Of a stretch of DNA of 64,000 nucleotides, positions 11,111-24,800 are shown piece after piece. The DNA comes from Stenopsyche tienmushanensis (Eukaryota; Arthropoda; Insecta; Trichoptera; Stenopsychidae). A program made the position numbers and the translations under genes. Where the stretch lies: contig WACJ01000274.1 in the NCBI GenBank assembly GCA_008973525.1, forward strand, positions 1-64,000, read 5' to 3'. The notes under the pieces were generated by a model, which had not been told where the DNA came from, did no database searches, and saw only the letters and a list, made by a program, of their open reading frames with translations. How positions within the stretch are numbered: the first letter of the stretch is position 1; every line of letters starts with the position of its first letter.

Positions 11111-13841
11111 ATTTGTCAATTTTGAAGCTTTCATCAATTGACATAGTTTTTGGTCGATTTGAATTTATGTAACCAGGTTATTATTGTATAACATATATTA
11201 TTATAAATATATATATCATAAAATTAGTGTCGAATAAGTTCAAAATACTTTCTCATAAGTCTCTCACCAGGATAGAAAAGGCAAATGACGTTATATCGCC
11301 CGATAAAAAATATTTTTATGCAGTAATCGGTAAATTTGTAAATGTAGGTACCATGCTATACTTAGTCGAAAGCTTTCTCCATATCGAAGAGTACCAAGCC
11401 GATATCTTTCATCGAGATTCTTTCATCTGAGTAAAACTCGCTCGGTTTATTGAATATTATTTCTTCAAATATTTAATATTTTTGCTTTAGTAATTGTTTT
11501 AAAAAGAAGATTTATACTTCCTGAAGCTCCATTATGATCCACTTAATTATGAATTTTTAATATTATATCCTAATCGTCAGTGACTGATTTGAATATGGAG
11601 CATGATTTATGCTGTTTATGTTTGACAAGGTCGAGACGATGTTAAATGATTTTTTACCTTACAAACATTTATTAATATTGATCGATTCGTAAAACGTACA
11701 TTGAACGATATTGTGCATCAAAAGGTTAACTATAGCGCAATTTCTATTTTTTTCAAATTAATCGTGTATTGTTTTTGGGACAAAATTATGTTATAGTTAG
11801 CACAAGAAAAGGAAACATCTTAAATACATGGAATACACATAGTTTTATCTAGGTATTATAAAAACAATAAAAACATTTTGATCATATCAACTGCAGCAAT
11901 TTGATCGAAGCTTTGGAGCATAGCGTTCATCAAGTTTATGGAAAAGTCCTCTGAAAATACAGCAAAGTGAGTTATTGGAAAATACGTCAAATTTTTATAA
12001 GCCTCTTAAATGTATATTTGGTGGACACAGGGACGGATTTGTTCTTTTTTAAATTGCTACATAGATTGTGCCCCGGTACAAAACGGCAATATTGCTTTGT
12101 GCACTATATTGGATTTGTTCGGCAAAATGATGATGTATAGGACCAAAGGCTTTTATACTACGTATTTATATCTCACGAATTCCCACGATACTATGGTGAA
12201 CCAATCAAAATTTTATTGCGATGCATTTTTTTACGGCGAAGAATCCGAAAATTGCATTCCCAAGTCGTGTTCGGAAATATTTTTTTAAGCCGGTAAAAAT
12301 GGTACAGTACGACCGTAAATCCTGTTTATAGCCCTATAAATCGTATGAAATATGTTTTTGGTGTTTATGATTGCACGTTGACGTCCGAAAGCATAATGAT
12401 TGATAGAAAGATTCCCTGAAAAATATCGCCGATCGATCGTCTTGATCAAATGGAGATCGTCAACGTTAATGTGTGAAATAAAATAGAATGACTGTCTTCT
12501 TGTAACGCTATTGCATTTTAAATGCAATTTTTAAAATCTGTACTTTATTGAATTTCTATTTGAAGTTAGCGGAAGCTGAAATCTGATTGCATTTTATGCT
12601 CACAACACAAAAGACGCCGAACAGAAATGTGGGCTCATGCAGACGTAAAGAAAGACAAATTGACTTTACGTGTTTCTGATATGCAAAACCTTTATATAGT
12701 TCGTACAACGTATTTTTCAAGGGAGAATTGTTCAAATAGTTTTTTCGGCGTATTCAATTAAATTCACCGGATTGACAGAAAACATATCAGACATGATAAA
12801 ATGAGAAATTTTCCCCGGGAAACTTTGCTCATGTAAAAATTCGTTACTATGAAAGTTCTGTCTTTATTTGCTTGTCATTTATTGTTGCTTAAGTTAAGTG
12901 CTTGAAAAATTTGCTCTTGCAAGATGTTTTCATCTTTGAACAACAAAGTTTTGCTTATGACATGATGACATTGGTTCAAAACATTTTTTGTATCAAGATT
13001 TTTATATTTTTAGTAATTCTCAAGATTTTATCCAAATGTACATAAATTCAGTCAGAGATTTATTATGTACAATAAGAAGAAGTGCATTCAAATTGACTGC
13101 ATGACGCATTCTAGTGCAAACGTTACATCTGACCTATTTTTATTCATCGTTTAATGCACAAATGTAAAGTCATATCGATGGTATTGACAAGTACGCGAAA
13201 TGGGAATAACATAAATTGAAATACATTTCCTGAGTGTACCGAGTTCGTTACAGAGAGCTAAATACGACGGCTACGTTGAAACGTCCAGGAAGGAAACGTG
13301 GATGCAGTAAAGTGGCGTTTATTTGTACTAACTACGGAATGTCCTGGAAAGCTCTCTGTTGTCAGGACATCTGAGATGTTAAATGCGGAAATGTTTCCAG
13401 TTACCTTGCTTAAAATCTGTAATATATTACTGCATTAATTATTGATCAATTCAATATTCCTAAATATAACTTGAGATCCAATGCATCACACAAATGCACC
13501 CCTTCGTTTTTAATTAGAATTTATGTCAAATTTATATTTTATCATAGAACAAGCATTAAAATACAATGTTTAATATATGTAAATTCATACAAATGTATAT
13601 TATTGTTTATCTACACCGATTAAATCCTTCAAAATATGTATAACCTTAATTTCAGATGAAAAAAGTATCAAAGTTAAACTTGCTTTATATGTAGTATTTC
13701 GGCTTCTCGGAAGGACATATCATTTTAAAACCTTCTCTATATATCCCCATTTAGTTGATATATTTTTCAGTATGATCCTAATTTAGATTTTGTCCTACTG
13801 GGAAGCATAATTCAATTATATGTAACGTTTATATGATACAT
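11111..13841. other. Non-coding region, no gene seen
   Basis: AT-rich. Frames at 11227-11430, 12010-12288 and 12285-12527 (reverse) were read and show no domain, splice pattern or transposase motif that I recognise. Confidence 0.45.
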
Positions 13842-13865
13842 CACTCAATAAGTTCGTAGGATGAC
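13842..13865. repeat. Single mariner-type terminal repeat
   Basis: Reads CACTCAATAAGTTCGTAGG followed by ATGAC, the same terminus as the elements at 6858 and 21270. No matching opposite end or transposase follows in the next few hundred bases, so it is either a truncated mariner or an element cut by the RTE-type LINE at 14124. Confidence 0.7.
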
Positions 13866-14123
13866 ATATAGTTGGTACCATTATTGACAAATCCGTAGAT
13901 CCGTCTCGACTTTTAATGAGATAGAAAATGTCATAATGCGTATTGTGCAAACTTTTTCTAAGTCATGAGTTGATATGAAACCTTTAAAACTCAAACGTCA
14001 CTCAGAGGCGAAGCATTGAGAACACACTAACAACTAAATCATTTTATCAATTTAACCAACGCATCATCCCAGTGTTAACCCACGAAGACGTGGAATCTAA
14101 TATCAGGCATTTTACACAGAATA

Positions 14124-14450
14124 AAGTTTTCCCAGCGTGCCATAGAGAGATCTATGCTCGGAGTGTCTTTATAATATAGAATCAGAAACGAGGATATCCG
14201 AAGAAGAACTCGAGTAGTAGACGCTACTGAAAGAATTGACACACTTAAGTGGCAATGGGGGAGACAAATGTGTCGAAGAAACGACGGTCGATGGGGAAGA
14301 AAAGTATTGGAGTGGAGACCCCTGTAAGACTGACGACATAGAAAGAATAGCAGGATGAAGCTGGATGCGGAAAGCGGAGGATCGAGAGGGATGAAGACTC
14401 AAGCGTTCAACGGTGGACGAACAAAGACTGATGATGATGATGATGATTAT
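14124..14450 (+). pseudogene. 3' end of an RTE-type LINE reverse transcriptase
   Basis: Reads KFSQRAIERSMLGVSL, a stop, then RIRNEDIRRRTRVVDATERI, LKWQWGRQMCRRNDGRWG and KVLEWRP, which is the C-terminal tail of RTE/BovB-like LINE polyproteins in insects. After a frameshift the GCGWMRKAEDR-like segment follows. The copy ends in an ATG/TGA microsatellite at 14431-14446, typical of RTE 3' ends. It is strongly 5'-truncated and carries a stop, so it is dead. Confidence 0.8.
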
Positions 14451-16569
14451 GAATCTTTCCTCAGCGGTCAGACTGCATGACGATTTGAAGATACCGCCAC
14501 GACCAGGCGCACAGCTCATCAGATACCCATTGAAACCATCCTACTGTATTCAACCATCGACATCTTATTCCGTACTCTATGTAAGAGTCTATTGTGACAA
14601 TAAAACCAAAAGTTTATCGTGGCTTTAAAAAAAACATAATTTATCGGCTTTAAATCCTACATCTTAAAATATACATCAAGGACCTCCAATTTACTATAAG
14701 TCGCAGTACAAAACACTTAAAAAACTAAGAACACTTGCCTGAGTATCGACGCTGCATGACGTTCAGGATAGATCCTGGAGTACGGGACGCATTCTGGAAC
14801 AACACTGCACTTTATTTATTAAGATATATCCCTCTGACGATTAAGCCAAACCGTATAACCTAAGAACCGAACACGCACTGATTGTCGCCTAGCTTAATTC
14901 GACGGCTCAACTGAGCGTACGAATATAAATGTAATACTAAATGTAAATTATTATGAAAAACTATTGAAAGAATGCATGAGATTCTCTCTGAGATGAGCTC
15001 TTTTGATATATTCCCAAAAATATTTTTATCAAATTTGAAATTCATTAAAAAATAATATATTTATGCAACGAAAAGGATGGTGATTTTTTTTGAAAAATAA
15101 TATTTTTGAGAATATATCGCAGCAGCTTATTTAATACCATGATTTTTAAAAAATAGTTTTTCTTATAAATATTAATAATTTGTCATAAATGCGTTTCAAT
15201 TTGTCCGTCCAGTTTAGGCGTCGAGTTTATGCTATGCAACAATATTCGGTGCAGAGCTATATTTTATTTTCACAGGTTAGGATGTGCATGTGCGTATGTT
15301 AAGTGATATTTTTTAATACACAGAGTGTTGTGCCGTTCCGGAATGTGATCCGTGTTCCAGACTGTATCCTGATCGTCATGCAGCTAAAATATTGATGCAA
15401 GTAGTCAAAGTTTTTAAGTATATTGTAATACGATTATTAGGCTTATTATCGAAATGTTTAATGGTGAACAATTGCATTGAAATTTCAAGAACACAGATCA
15501 GAAATAATACTCTGATGTCTATTTTAAGATATAGGATTTAGGTATGATTTTTGTATCATTTTTTTAAAGTCACGACTAACATTCAAATGTATATGTAAAA
15601 TACCATATTCGGAAGTGATTCATTTAGCATTTCATAGCTAAAAGCTTCATTAGGCATCAATTTTTCCTTAGATTAAAGAAAATACATTATATATAATTTT
15701 AAAAATGTATCATCAGCTAAATAATTGGACTAAAATGTGTCAAATATTTAATTTCAGGTATGAAATCGTGTTTAATATAAAAGCAATCCGCAATTGTTTG
15801 ATTACGAAATCGACCAGCTTTGATCAATCGATAGTCTTAAGTTTAGATGGACGTTGTGAAAAATTGTACAGTGTGGTTCAAAAAAACTGCTGGTGAGCCA
15901 AATTCCAAAGGTGTCCAGGACTTCAAAATTCATGCAGTAAGAGCTCTCAGGTAAGGATAATAAGATTTACAAGATAAATTTGAGCTATCATTTAATTTGT
16001 CATCTGAAATATACACACAAAATATTTGGTCTAATGGATGTTTAAATTCTTTGTTTTAGGTAAGTCTTTCGAATAGCGCAATATCAATCCGAAATACCGA
16101 AGTTTTCAAATATACTCATACTTTGAGTTGAATACATAATGCGTAAAAATACGTAAAACCGAAACATAAATATTCTTCAGAATATTGTCGATTATTTTTT
16201 CTGATTTTACTGGATACATTTTCTTTTGTATGAGACGTATGATGTCTAGTAATATCGTCACTACTTCTTTCACTTGTACTCCCTGTGTCATTAATATTTT
16301 GGTCTGATTCACGATTTCGTTTGGTAATAAATGTATCCATTGTAAGGTAGGCGAGAAGTCTCAGCTGAATACCGGGGCCCGTGTTGCTTCTGTGGACCAG
16401 TCCCAGTTACCTCCGTTCATAGAGCTTCTGACGGCCTGCGACTGCCGCGTCTCCCGTAAGGTTGACGAGAAGGATTCCACAGGGTGATGGTGCTGGATTT
16501 CAAAGACGATTGTTTCTCCACAGCATGTTTATTTACTCCACTTTGAACAGACTGCGGCTGCGAGGCGTA
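14451..16569. other. Non-coding region, no gene seen
   Basis: AT-rich with short frames only. A GC-richer patch at 16340-16500 carries no motif I recognise. Frames at 14860-15045, 15705-15896 and 16106-16340 look random. Confidence 0.4.
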
Positions 16570-16757
16570 GAATACCCAAAGTCTACGTTAAACGGTTAAC
16601 ATACGCGCAATTTCGTTGACTTTCATAATTTCGCCAACGACTTTTTCGGTTTTCACTGTTTTACAGATTTTTTCGTTTTTACCAATTTTTTCGCGGTGCA
16701 GTTGTAATAAGCTCGCGGTGCACCAGTGCACCGCGGTGCACCGGTTGAGGAACACTG
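16570..16757 (-). mobile_element. One end of a hAT-type element
   Basis: Read from the reverse strand the segment starts CAGTGTTCCTCAACCGGTGC at 16757, a standard hAT terminal repeat (CAGTGNTTCTCAACC), followed by repeated GGTGCACCGCGG-type sequence. The opposite end was not found, so the copy is truncated and the left limit at about 16570 is a guess. Confidence 0.55.
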
Positions 16758-18519
16758 ATCTAGACTAAGACAGCGTTATGGAATGCTTCCTTCGAAAAAA
16801 ATATTGTATAAATATTTGCATAAATTTCGATTAAGATTTTATATTCAACGTGAACCAAATTTTGTGGAAATATATTGAGAAAAAATAAGGAAACAAATTT
16901 GCTTTCTTTGAGAATACGATCATTCCCAAGCATCGATTTACTTGAATAAATTAAATATTCAATCTTTGAGGATCTTTATATATCCTGCCATTAATATTTA
17001 TTTTGTAGGATAACGCTATTTCCATCCGTGCAGGGATTTTTCGGGTAGAATGCCAGTTCTTTTATTTCATCAAAAATCCAATCCCAAAACTGTTTTTAAA
17101 GCCCAAATTTCATCGCAGCTCTGAGCTCAAATTGTTGTAGGCTTTGTTTCGTAAATATTATGGTAGACGTTTAAATATATTTAGATTGGAGCAACTTTGT
17201 GAGGCTGAACAACAAAATTTGATCCTTTATTCAATCACTATGCGTCCGCAGTGTAACGGGGACGAGCTTTATAAGCGACCCATAAAGGGAAATTCAATCT
17301 CAGTTTTGACAAAGCGCCGGTCGCGATCCGTCTTGGACCCTGATTATGGATGGAAAAATATTCAAGGCTGGGAAATGTGAAGGGTCCTGAGAAAGAATAT
17401 GGATGACTATGATAATATCAATAACGATTGGGGGGCGACAATGCCTCGCAGACGAACGATATTCTCAAGAAATAAAACATCCAGGAGGTTGGAAGGGAAT
17501 ATGATCAAAATGAAGTGCACTCTAATTTCGGCAGAAGGTATCTTTGAATAGTTAATTTAATGACGGCTAGACATAATAAATTTGTAGATACCATGTACCT
17601 TTCTCCCATATGGCAATAAATATTATATGAACTATTTATCCTAACATAAATTACTATGAGACAATAGCGTATGTTAGTCGGTTATCTTGATAAAAGGACC
17701 TAATCTATGGAATTATAGTTCTTACATTTTAAAAGAAGGCGTTTATCTTAATAAAGGTTAAATATATCGTCACAAATATTTCTTGTTTAGCTCGCACCAT
17801 TGTATTGTATGACCCTTACAGGTTCAAAGATTCTGCGCCTCCCAAGTAGCATTCGTATTTGAAGATTTATACGTCTGAGTTAAAGTAATGTCGGATTATA
17901 AATTTTGCCCGAAACTTAAGATAAATAACTGTTCGCTATAACAAAACAACGTATTTTTAAAAGTTAAAAGAGTTCTTTAATTAAAACAAAAAAGTTAGTT
18001 AAAGGAAACGAAAAATAGAATCCTTTTGTTGGGAAGAAACATATTTCCTTTCTTGTAGAAACTGTCGAAAAAGCACTGTGATGTTTGTTAAAGAATCTTT
18101 AAATTTAGATGAAACAAAGAGATTTTCTTGCTAATTTGGTCAGAAGGCAAAATTGAATTAATTGTCTTTTTAAAGGGCTATTTATTGTTTACAATATTTT
18201 CGAACAGATTTCGATTTTCGAGTTTAAAGTCCTCTAATTATTTATTTGCTTGCTTGCCTCTAGAATTTATATTGGATCAAATATATTGAAAATAGATATT
18301 CATTTAAAATTTATTCCATTTTTCAATATATTAAAATCATTATCATCATCAGGTCATCTCACCATAGGGTCATCCCACCAAGATGCCTTTCAGGCCAGGC
18401 TCGTTTCATCGAGTGCGTATGGTCTCTGGTACCAAAACATTTAATTTAAACTCATAAGTCTTATATTAAGAATAGAAACTTATGTTTTCATTTCGATTAT
18501 CTTAATAAAGTGCATACAG
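16758..18519. other. Non-coding region, no gene seen
   Basis: Contains a 78-codon frame at 17144-17380 without any recognisable domain or splice context. The rest is AT-rich. Confidence 0.4.
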
Positions 18520-18523
18520 TTAA

Positions 18524-18689
18524 CCCTTCTATAGCGTCGGGACAGGGACCACGCCATAGAAAGTTTGGCGTCCATACAACATTCGTACGTGTTTAGTTAG
18601 TTGCAAGTGCAAGTGACTAACGCGCGCGATCGTACATATTTTAGCCGTTACTAAAAGACGCCGCACAAAAAGTGGACGCTATAGGAGGG
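18524..18689. mobile_element. piggyBac-type MITE, 166 bp
   Basis: Left end TTAA then CCCTTCTATAGCGTC (18524-18538); right end GACGCTATAGGAGGG (18675-18689) then TCTA. The 15-bp ends are inverted repeats with one mismatch, start with CCC, and the left one abuts TTAA, all features of piggyBac elements. The right target site reads TCTA, one change from TTAA. It is too short to encode transposase. Confidence 0.65.
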
Positions 18690-18693
18690 TCTA

Positions 18694-21019
18694 TTTTTAA
18701 GCATCCATAAAATTTAATTCGCATGCAAGAAAAAACTTTTTTTTAAACACCCAGTCGCCCGCATTTAAACGCAGCTTCGCGGTATGCCACTAAATTCATT
18801 TTATCGGTTGAAACGCGACATTTATGCGATCATAATATTTTTCATTCATGTTTTTGCGCTAATCTATATGGCATTAAGCTGCTCTTTGTGTCTTTGGAGA
18901 AATTAGCTTCATAAGAAACGGTACGCATTTTTTGTAGTGCTCCATAAAGTTGGTCGTATTTTCGATTTTATTCCCTTATACAAAGTAGGAAAAACGAGAG
19001 TATACAAGCAGTTTCCCTTTGATATCAACGTGATTAAAGTTGCACAACAATATCCCGTTGCTGAGTGTACGTACATACAGGTTTAGTGGAATACATTTAT
19101 ACGGGGAAGTATAGTAAAGGGTATGTAACGGTCTCTATGTAGTTTCAATTACTTTCAATCTGTGCTAGCCGGAGGATCTTTTATCTGCTCTTATATAGCC
19201 GCTGTATGTATGTAAGGGAGGACTTAGGCCACAAATAAGGGTTGTTTTTTCCCATCAAGTGTGCTTATACGTACATAGCATGGGAGTCCATTATCGTTAT
19301 CATACATTATACGTAAGGGCCAAATAAAATTAACATTCATTCGCTGGATAAATAAAATTTATTTATAGTCATGAGGTGAAAGGGTTGGACGGAAATAAAA
19401 AAAACTGATTATTTAAAGTTGTATTTGTATTGCTTATAAATTCAAAAGGACTTTTATTGGGCATTTTTATTCAAATGCCTAATCGACCCACAAGTAAAAG
19501 GACTGTCGTATATTTTTTTGCGAGGAACGTTTTTTTGAAGCTGGAAGAACTTCTCGTACGTACCCCTATGGGGTGATTTGAGTCGTATAAATTAAGTATT
19601 TGACTCGGCCAAGCGTGGCTCTCTGAAATACTACTGAGAGAGGGAAGGATACAAAAGCCAGATGCTGTTGTTTTTTAGCCATCATTACGGTCAAAGTTTT
19701 TAACTGAACCGGGTCTTCTCCTCTCGCCTACCCCATCTCATTCACCGCCTTCAACTCCTCACTTTGGTGGCCAAAGTTTCAAACTTATCTTATTCGTTCT
19801 TCTTTGGCAATTATCCCCCGGGAGCTTTGTCTTGGGGCAAGTAGCGGGCGGTGCAGTACTACTGTGGGACAAAAGCTGATGGCGCTACGACAACTTTCAA
19901 CCGACTAGAAAAATGTGATTTTCCTCAGATCTCGTCTTCAAATAGCTCATTTGAATAAATGTGAATTTTGCTTATTAACACGATTTAAGAGACGATAAAC
20001 AAACGTATTAAATTTCAACAAATAATCCAACTTTTGACTGAATCGCATCGATATAAATACGAAAAATATGTTTGGGTTCAATTTAAAGAGCATATTACTC
20101 TTTTAGATATAACCCTGCACTGCCCTCGAGCATATCTTTCATATCTATATTCCAGCGTCTAAAAACCCCTATAAATCTACCCTTTTGCGTTTAGATAAGT
20201 CACGTACAAAACTTTGCATTTCAAGTGATGTGAAGATTTGAAATTTACAAATATACTTAAATTATTTGAAATAAATACGATTTTTTAATATATTATATAA
20301 TAAAGCATATTGTATTAATAATCAAATATTTTTCTACAAGAATTTTAGAAACAAAATTGTTTTTGTAAAGTTTTAATCAAACAACTTATTTAAAAATTGA
20401 CGTACCTATACGTACGTAAACGAAAATAATTTGACTTTAAAAAAATAAGGAATGAAAAGGCACTAACTTATCATAAATAATATATTTTATAAAACTATCT
20501 ATTTAATTAAAATTATAAATATAGACGTAGAAGAACATATGTGTATGAATTCGAAAATATGTTTATACCATTTAAGTTTATTTTTTTGCATGGTATTATA
20601 TGCTGAATTTTGTATGGAATATATAAAAAAATATAACCATCAAGATGATAAAAGTAAAAATCAGACAAATAAGTTCGATTAAACACTCAAAAATATCATT
20701 TAACTTCATTGATTGGACATTAACAACAATGTTGAAAGTTCTCAAAACTTCATCAGATATACGCACGAAGCATATTTACGCGCAAATTCAATGCATAGCG
20801 TAAAAATGTACACAATAATTTATTTCTTAGTATTGATTAAGTTGAAATCGTTTTAGGCTTTGTAATTAAGTGCTTCAAACATTTTAAGTCATGTAAAATC
20901 CTTATAATTTAAATATGCCCACATAGTCCTATTCCATTATGTCTAAATTTATAGTTGTAGGAACAAAACGGATATTAAAATTTTAACGTATTTAAAATTA
21001 TTGTATAATAGTAACACGT
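18694..21019. other. Non-coding region, no gene seen
   Basis: A less AT-rich stretch at about 19540-19900 has no open frame over 60 codons. The rest is very AT-rich. No RNA gene was recognised. Confidence 0.4.
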
Positions 21020-21043
21020 CACTCAATAAATTCGTAGGATGAC
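21020..21043. repeat. Extra mariner-type left terminal repeat
   Basis: Reads CACTCAATAAATTCGTAGG then ATGAC, in the same orientation as the left repeat at 21270, 250 bp away. It has no right-hand partner of its own except the one shared at 21801-21821. Confidence 0.75.
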
Positions 21044-21269
21044 ATATGAAACAACAACTTTTAGGCAAAATACGACTATATTCCTTGTATTTTGCCTATA
21101 CATCTGCATCTGAAAACCCAATTTGAAAACCCAAATCATCGTGTGCTCATTATTTGAATGCAATTTTATTAAAATAAATCATGATTTAAACAAGTCTTCA
21201 CATTTTCATGATCACTCATTGCTCAAAAATGTGTGCATGTAAGTTGAGTTATAGCTAAAATATAAACAA

Positions 21270-21822
21270 CACTCAATAAGTTCGTAGGATGACTAATAAA
21301 ACATATATTTTTTTAATAAACAGCAAAATAAAATAATGACTTTAGTCATTAAAATTGTATCCTTTAAGAGTGATATGTTTATTTCAACGTTTCTCTTATG
21401 TTTTTATACTTTTTTTGTAGCACGATTTATCTTTGGCCTCAAAATAGGCTTCAGTTTCGACAATCATGCCATAATTGGAGCCAAATCTCTTTTCTTTGAG
21501 TATTTTCTTTAAGATCTACAAACAGGTAATAGTCACTTGGAGTCAGATCTGGAGAATACGGTGAATAGGGAAATAATTCAAAGTGCAATTTATACAATTT
21601 TGTCATTGTTGCAATCGATTTGTGATACAGTGCATTGTCTAAGTGAAAGAACACTTCTTCTTCATTTGGGGTCGTTTTCTTTCCGTCAAACGCATCAATG
21701 ACGCCATATAATATTCGCTTTGGATAATTCTTCCGTTCTCAAGGTAATCAAAAAAAATCATATGTATTTATCAACAACAGTGCCAACTATTAATTTGTAT
21801 CATCCTACGAATTAATTGAGTT
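21270..21822 (-). mobile_element. Internally deleted mariner element, about 553 bp
   Basis: Bounded by CACTCAATAAGTTCGTAGG (21270) and CATCCTACGAATTAATTGAG (21801-21820). The reverse strand carries only the C-terminal half of a mariner transposase. The first half of the gene is missing between the right terminal repeat and the DYLENGR segment, which makes this a deletion derivative that could only move with help. Confidence 0.8.
21412..21760 (-). pseudogene. C-terminal mariner transposase fragment
   Basis: In transcription order the fragment shows DYLENGR, then FHLDNALYHKS (second catalytic Asp), then YSPDLTPSDYYLF (third Asp of the DD34D triad), then, after a frameshift, a run matching the usual FGSNEEVIAETEAYFEAKDKSFY tail. 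The KKKK-rich segment before FHLDNA resembles irritans-like mariners. Frameshifts and loss of the DNA-binding half make it inactive. Confidence 0.85.
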
Positions 21823-24800
21823 ACATGATATGTATGTCACTTATAGAATTTTTTTTTTGAACAATCTATCTAATCTAGACGTGCGTTTTAAATTAGGAAG
21901 TTTTCCTGCCGCAGTTGTATATTTGAAATGGATTATTTCAATAGTGCTCGTTTTAAAAAAAACAAGTAATATTAAATGTTTCAAGGTGGAAAATTAGCTC
22001 ATTTATCAGTTTTATTCTAGACTCTCTTATCTCAATCTGTGGAACCCTCTAGGCTACGAGAACATCCCTCTATCTATCCACTTGGTTGACTTTTTTTCTT
22101 TATTTCATGCCAAACTAATTTATATTGAGATTGTATAAATTCGTTAGTCAAAGACTAAGCATGATATTGTTGTAATTTATGTGACACAAAGCATTGACAT
22201 ATTGTAAAAATTCTACAAATAAAGATTATTTATACGCTTCGTCAACTTATTCTCTACTCACTAATAATAAAAGCTACAAAAAACTTTTACAAATAAGAGA
22301 AATAGTATTCACATAAATCACACTTAAAGGATTCGCCATTAAAGTCGCAATTTACCGAAAATTCATCTAAAGCTTTTAAAACACTTCAAGCAAATCCTCC
22401 AAAGTTATTGTAATAAATTTGTAAAATTTGCCTTTCTTGTTGAATTTCATCGGATCAAAATCCCTGTTTTTAAAGTTCAATTAACATACCCAAGATATTC
22501 AATCGATAAGTTTGTTAAAGATAAATGGCAAAACTACTTATGCTTTTCATACGCGTATAGAATATTCAAGCAGCATAACTTCAGAATTTATTAGACATTC
22601 AGTTAACCGTAACCGATATATTTGTACACATGAATAAACTGTTATTTGACTCTCAGCCGTGTTCCATTGTCGAATACCAAAATCATGGTTGATGAAATAC
22701 AGTAATGTCTGGCGCAAAGTGATTTCAATCAGGGGATGACTCGATTCATTACAGATTACCTCCTCTGGAACCAACCCCTGTATTCATCAAGGTATATTGA
22801 ATGTAATATTTCATATATATTGCCAGATTTTATGGTTTAAATTTAGATTAGATCGTAAAAATTAACGATGGAGTATTTTGTTCGTGCATCATTAATAATA
22901 TTGTAGTAACATGTTTATTATGTTACGCCTTAAGGTCAACGGTTCCATCCCCTTGCTTTTGGGTTGCTCAATTAATTTCAAGTGAGTCATTTCTGTATGT
23001 CAGACACGCAACTCAAAGTCTACACGGACAACTATTTGACGGAATTGAACAATTTCGATTCAACAAAAATGCAAAGATAATGCATTCCCATTGTGGAACT
23101 GCAGTTCCGCTGCAAGTCGCTGCAGCGGCAGTCGATTATTTATGCAAATTCAAAAACGTACGCAGGGGAAAATTGTTTCTGAAACTGGCAACATCTATAC
23201 AGTGCAGGTCTGAGTTATTGCTTTAATATATTCTTATAATTCCGTTCCAGGGAATGCTGAAAGCCACGCAGATATTAAGGCTTTCATGCCACTTTTCCGC
23301 TGAAATGGGAAACAGTCTGAATTATTTTAATGATGTAAATTCTGCACGTCGTTTTTCAACCCCCTTATCTTGAGCAGATATTAAATTTCAAAACGAAGCT
23401 CATGCATATACATTCGGGGCGTTTTAAGCGACGTTGGAAATAGGTATGTAATTGCTAGATTCTTTAGACGATCCTTCTTTTCTCCGTATGTCGCAAATGG
23501 TATTGCCCCAACGACCGCCAACATGCAGCGTTCTCTCACTATTTATTAAATTTTATGAAAGATGATGATACGGTTTTTCATATTGTTCTCCTGTAAGAAA
23601 TTCAGCGGTGGAACAAAATTAATTTTCGCATTGCAAGGTTGTAACCGCTCTTCTTTGTCCCGTGATGATAACGTGCCTGTATTTTGTGTAATTTATGGCT
23701 GGGTGCATCCAACAACCGCTTTGTTAAATTTATTTAGCTCCACTATTCATGTTCATATTAAAAATTATCCTCTTTAAATGGATCATTTACCACATCTTCT
23801 CGTGCGGAAAAATTACTTAGCTGGGATACCTTTATCGTCTGCATACCGTGCAGACTTGAGATATTTTTGCCGCTGTTGATTCATTAATTTTAAATTATGA
23901 AGCAATTTTGAAAAATGAAACTATTATCTATTACACTGAAAGCTCTTATATCATTTTTTCAATTGTGCTTTCATGTAAATGAATGCAACTTTTTTACCTT
24001 GCCATTTCGTCATAGGTATTATATTTAATTTGTCGTTTTGCAAAAAAATGTTTGCAACAAGATTTAATATTCACGAATAGAAATATCATTCATTTCACTT
24101 GGGGAAAAAAAGACCAATGTATGACCTACCATTTGCCTATGGATAACGCAGCATATGACTGCTAGGTATAGAATTTAGTAAAAATAATATCGATATACAT
24201 GATAATTTTATGGTGATAAGTGGAATACTTCAGTTAAATTTATATAATTCCAATATAATTTAAGGGGTTAATCTAGTCTAGATTTTTGAAAATGTTGATT
24301 TTTTTTGCATATTTTCAATGTTTAGACTTGTGAAATTATATCCTTTACAGGAATTTCCAAAAGTATAATAATTTACGGAGTTATAGCTATTTTAGTGACA
24401 GGGCAATTAAGTCAGTTATATCAGAATGAAATCTTTAAGCACGTTTTTCTCGAAACTACTTTTTTTTAGCACGGTTGACTTAATATCTCAAGTTTTAATT
24501 AATTGATTTATTTAAAACTTTGTAAGAATATTTTATATATAAATATCTATGGTTCCTACCAGATTTATGTCAATTTTTTTTAACTATTAAAAAAACTGAA
24601 ATAATATAAAAAAAAGACTCGAAAAGACTTGAAATGTTAAAAAAAAGACTGACTTTTTTTAAAAAAAAGTCGCCCTTTTGTACACTAAAAATTTTTTTTT
24701 ATGAGGTAGGGACTATAGTCACATTTTTACTTGTTACGAATCTTTTTTTTATTATTTATTATAGATGACTACAAGGTTTGGAGTCGTGTCAACCAAGACA

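Noticed and set aside
13250..13370. Possible hairpin with AGAGAGCT and AGCTCTCT ends
   Set aside because: Only the outer 8 bases and a short GTCCAGGA block pair; the rest does not fold.
24263..24290. TTAAGGGGTTAATCTAGTC as a TTAA-target transposon end
   Set aside because: No inverted partner end was found within the next kilobase, so the boundary is unsupported.
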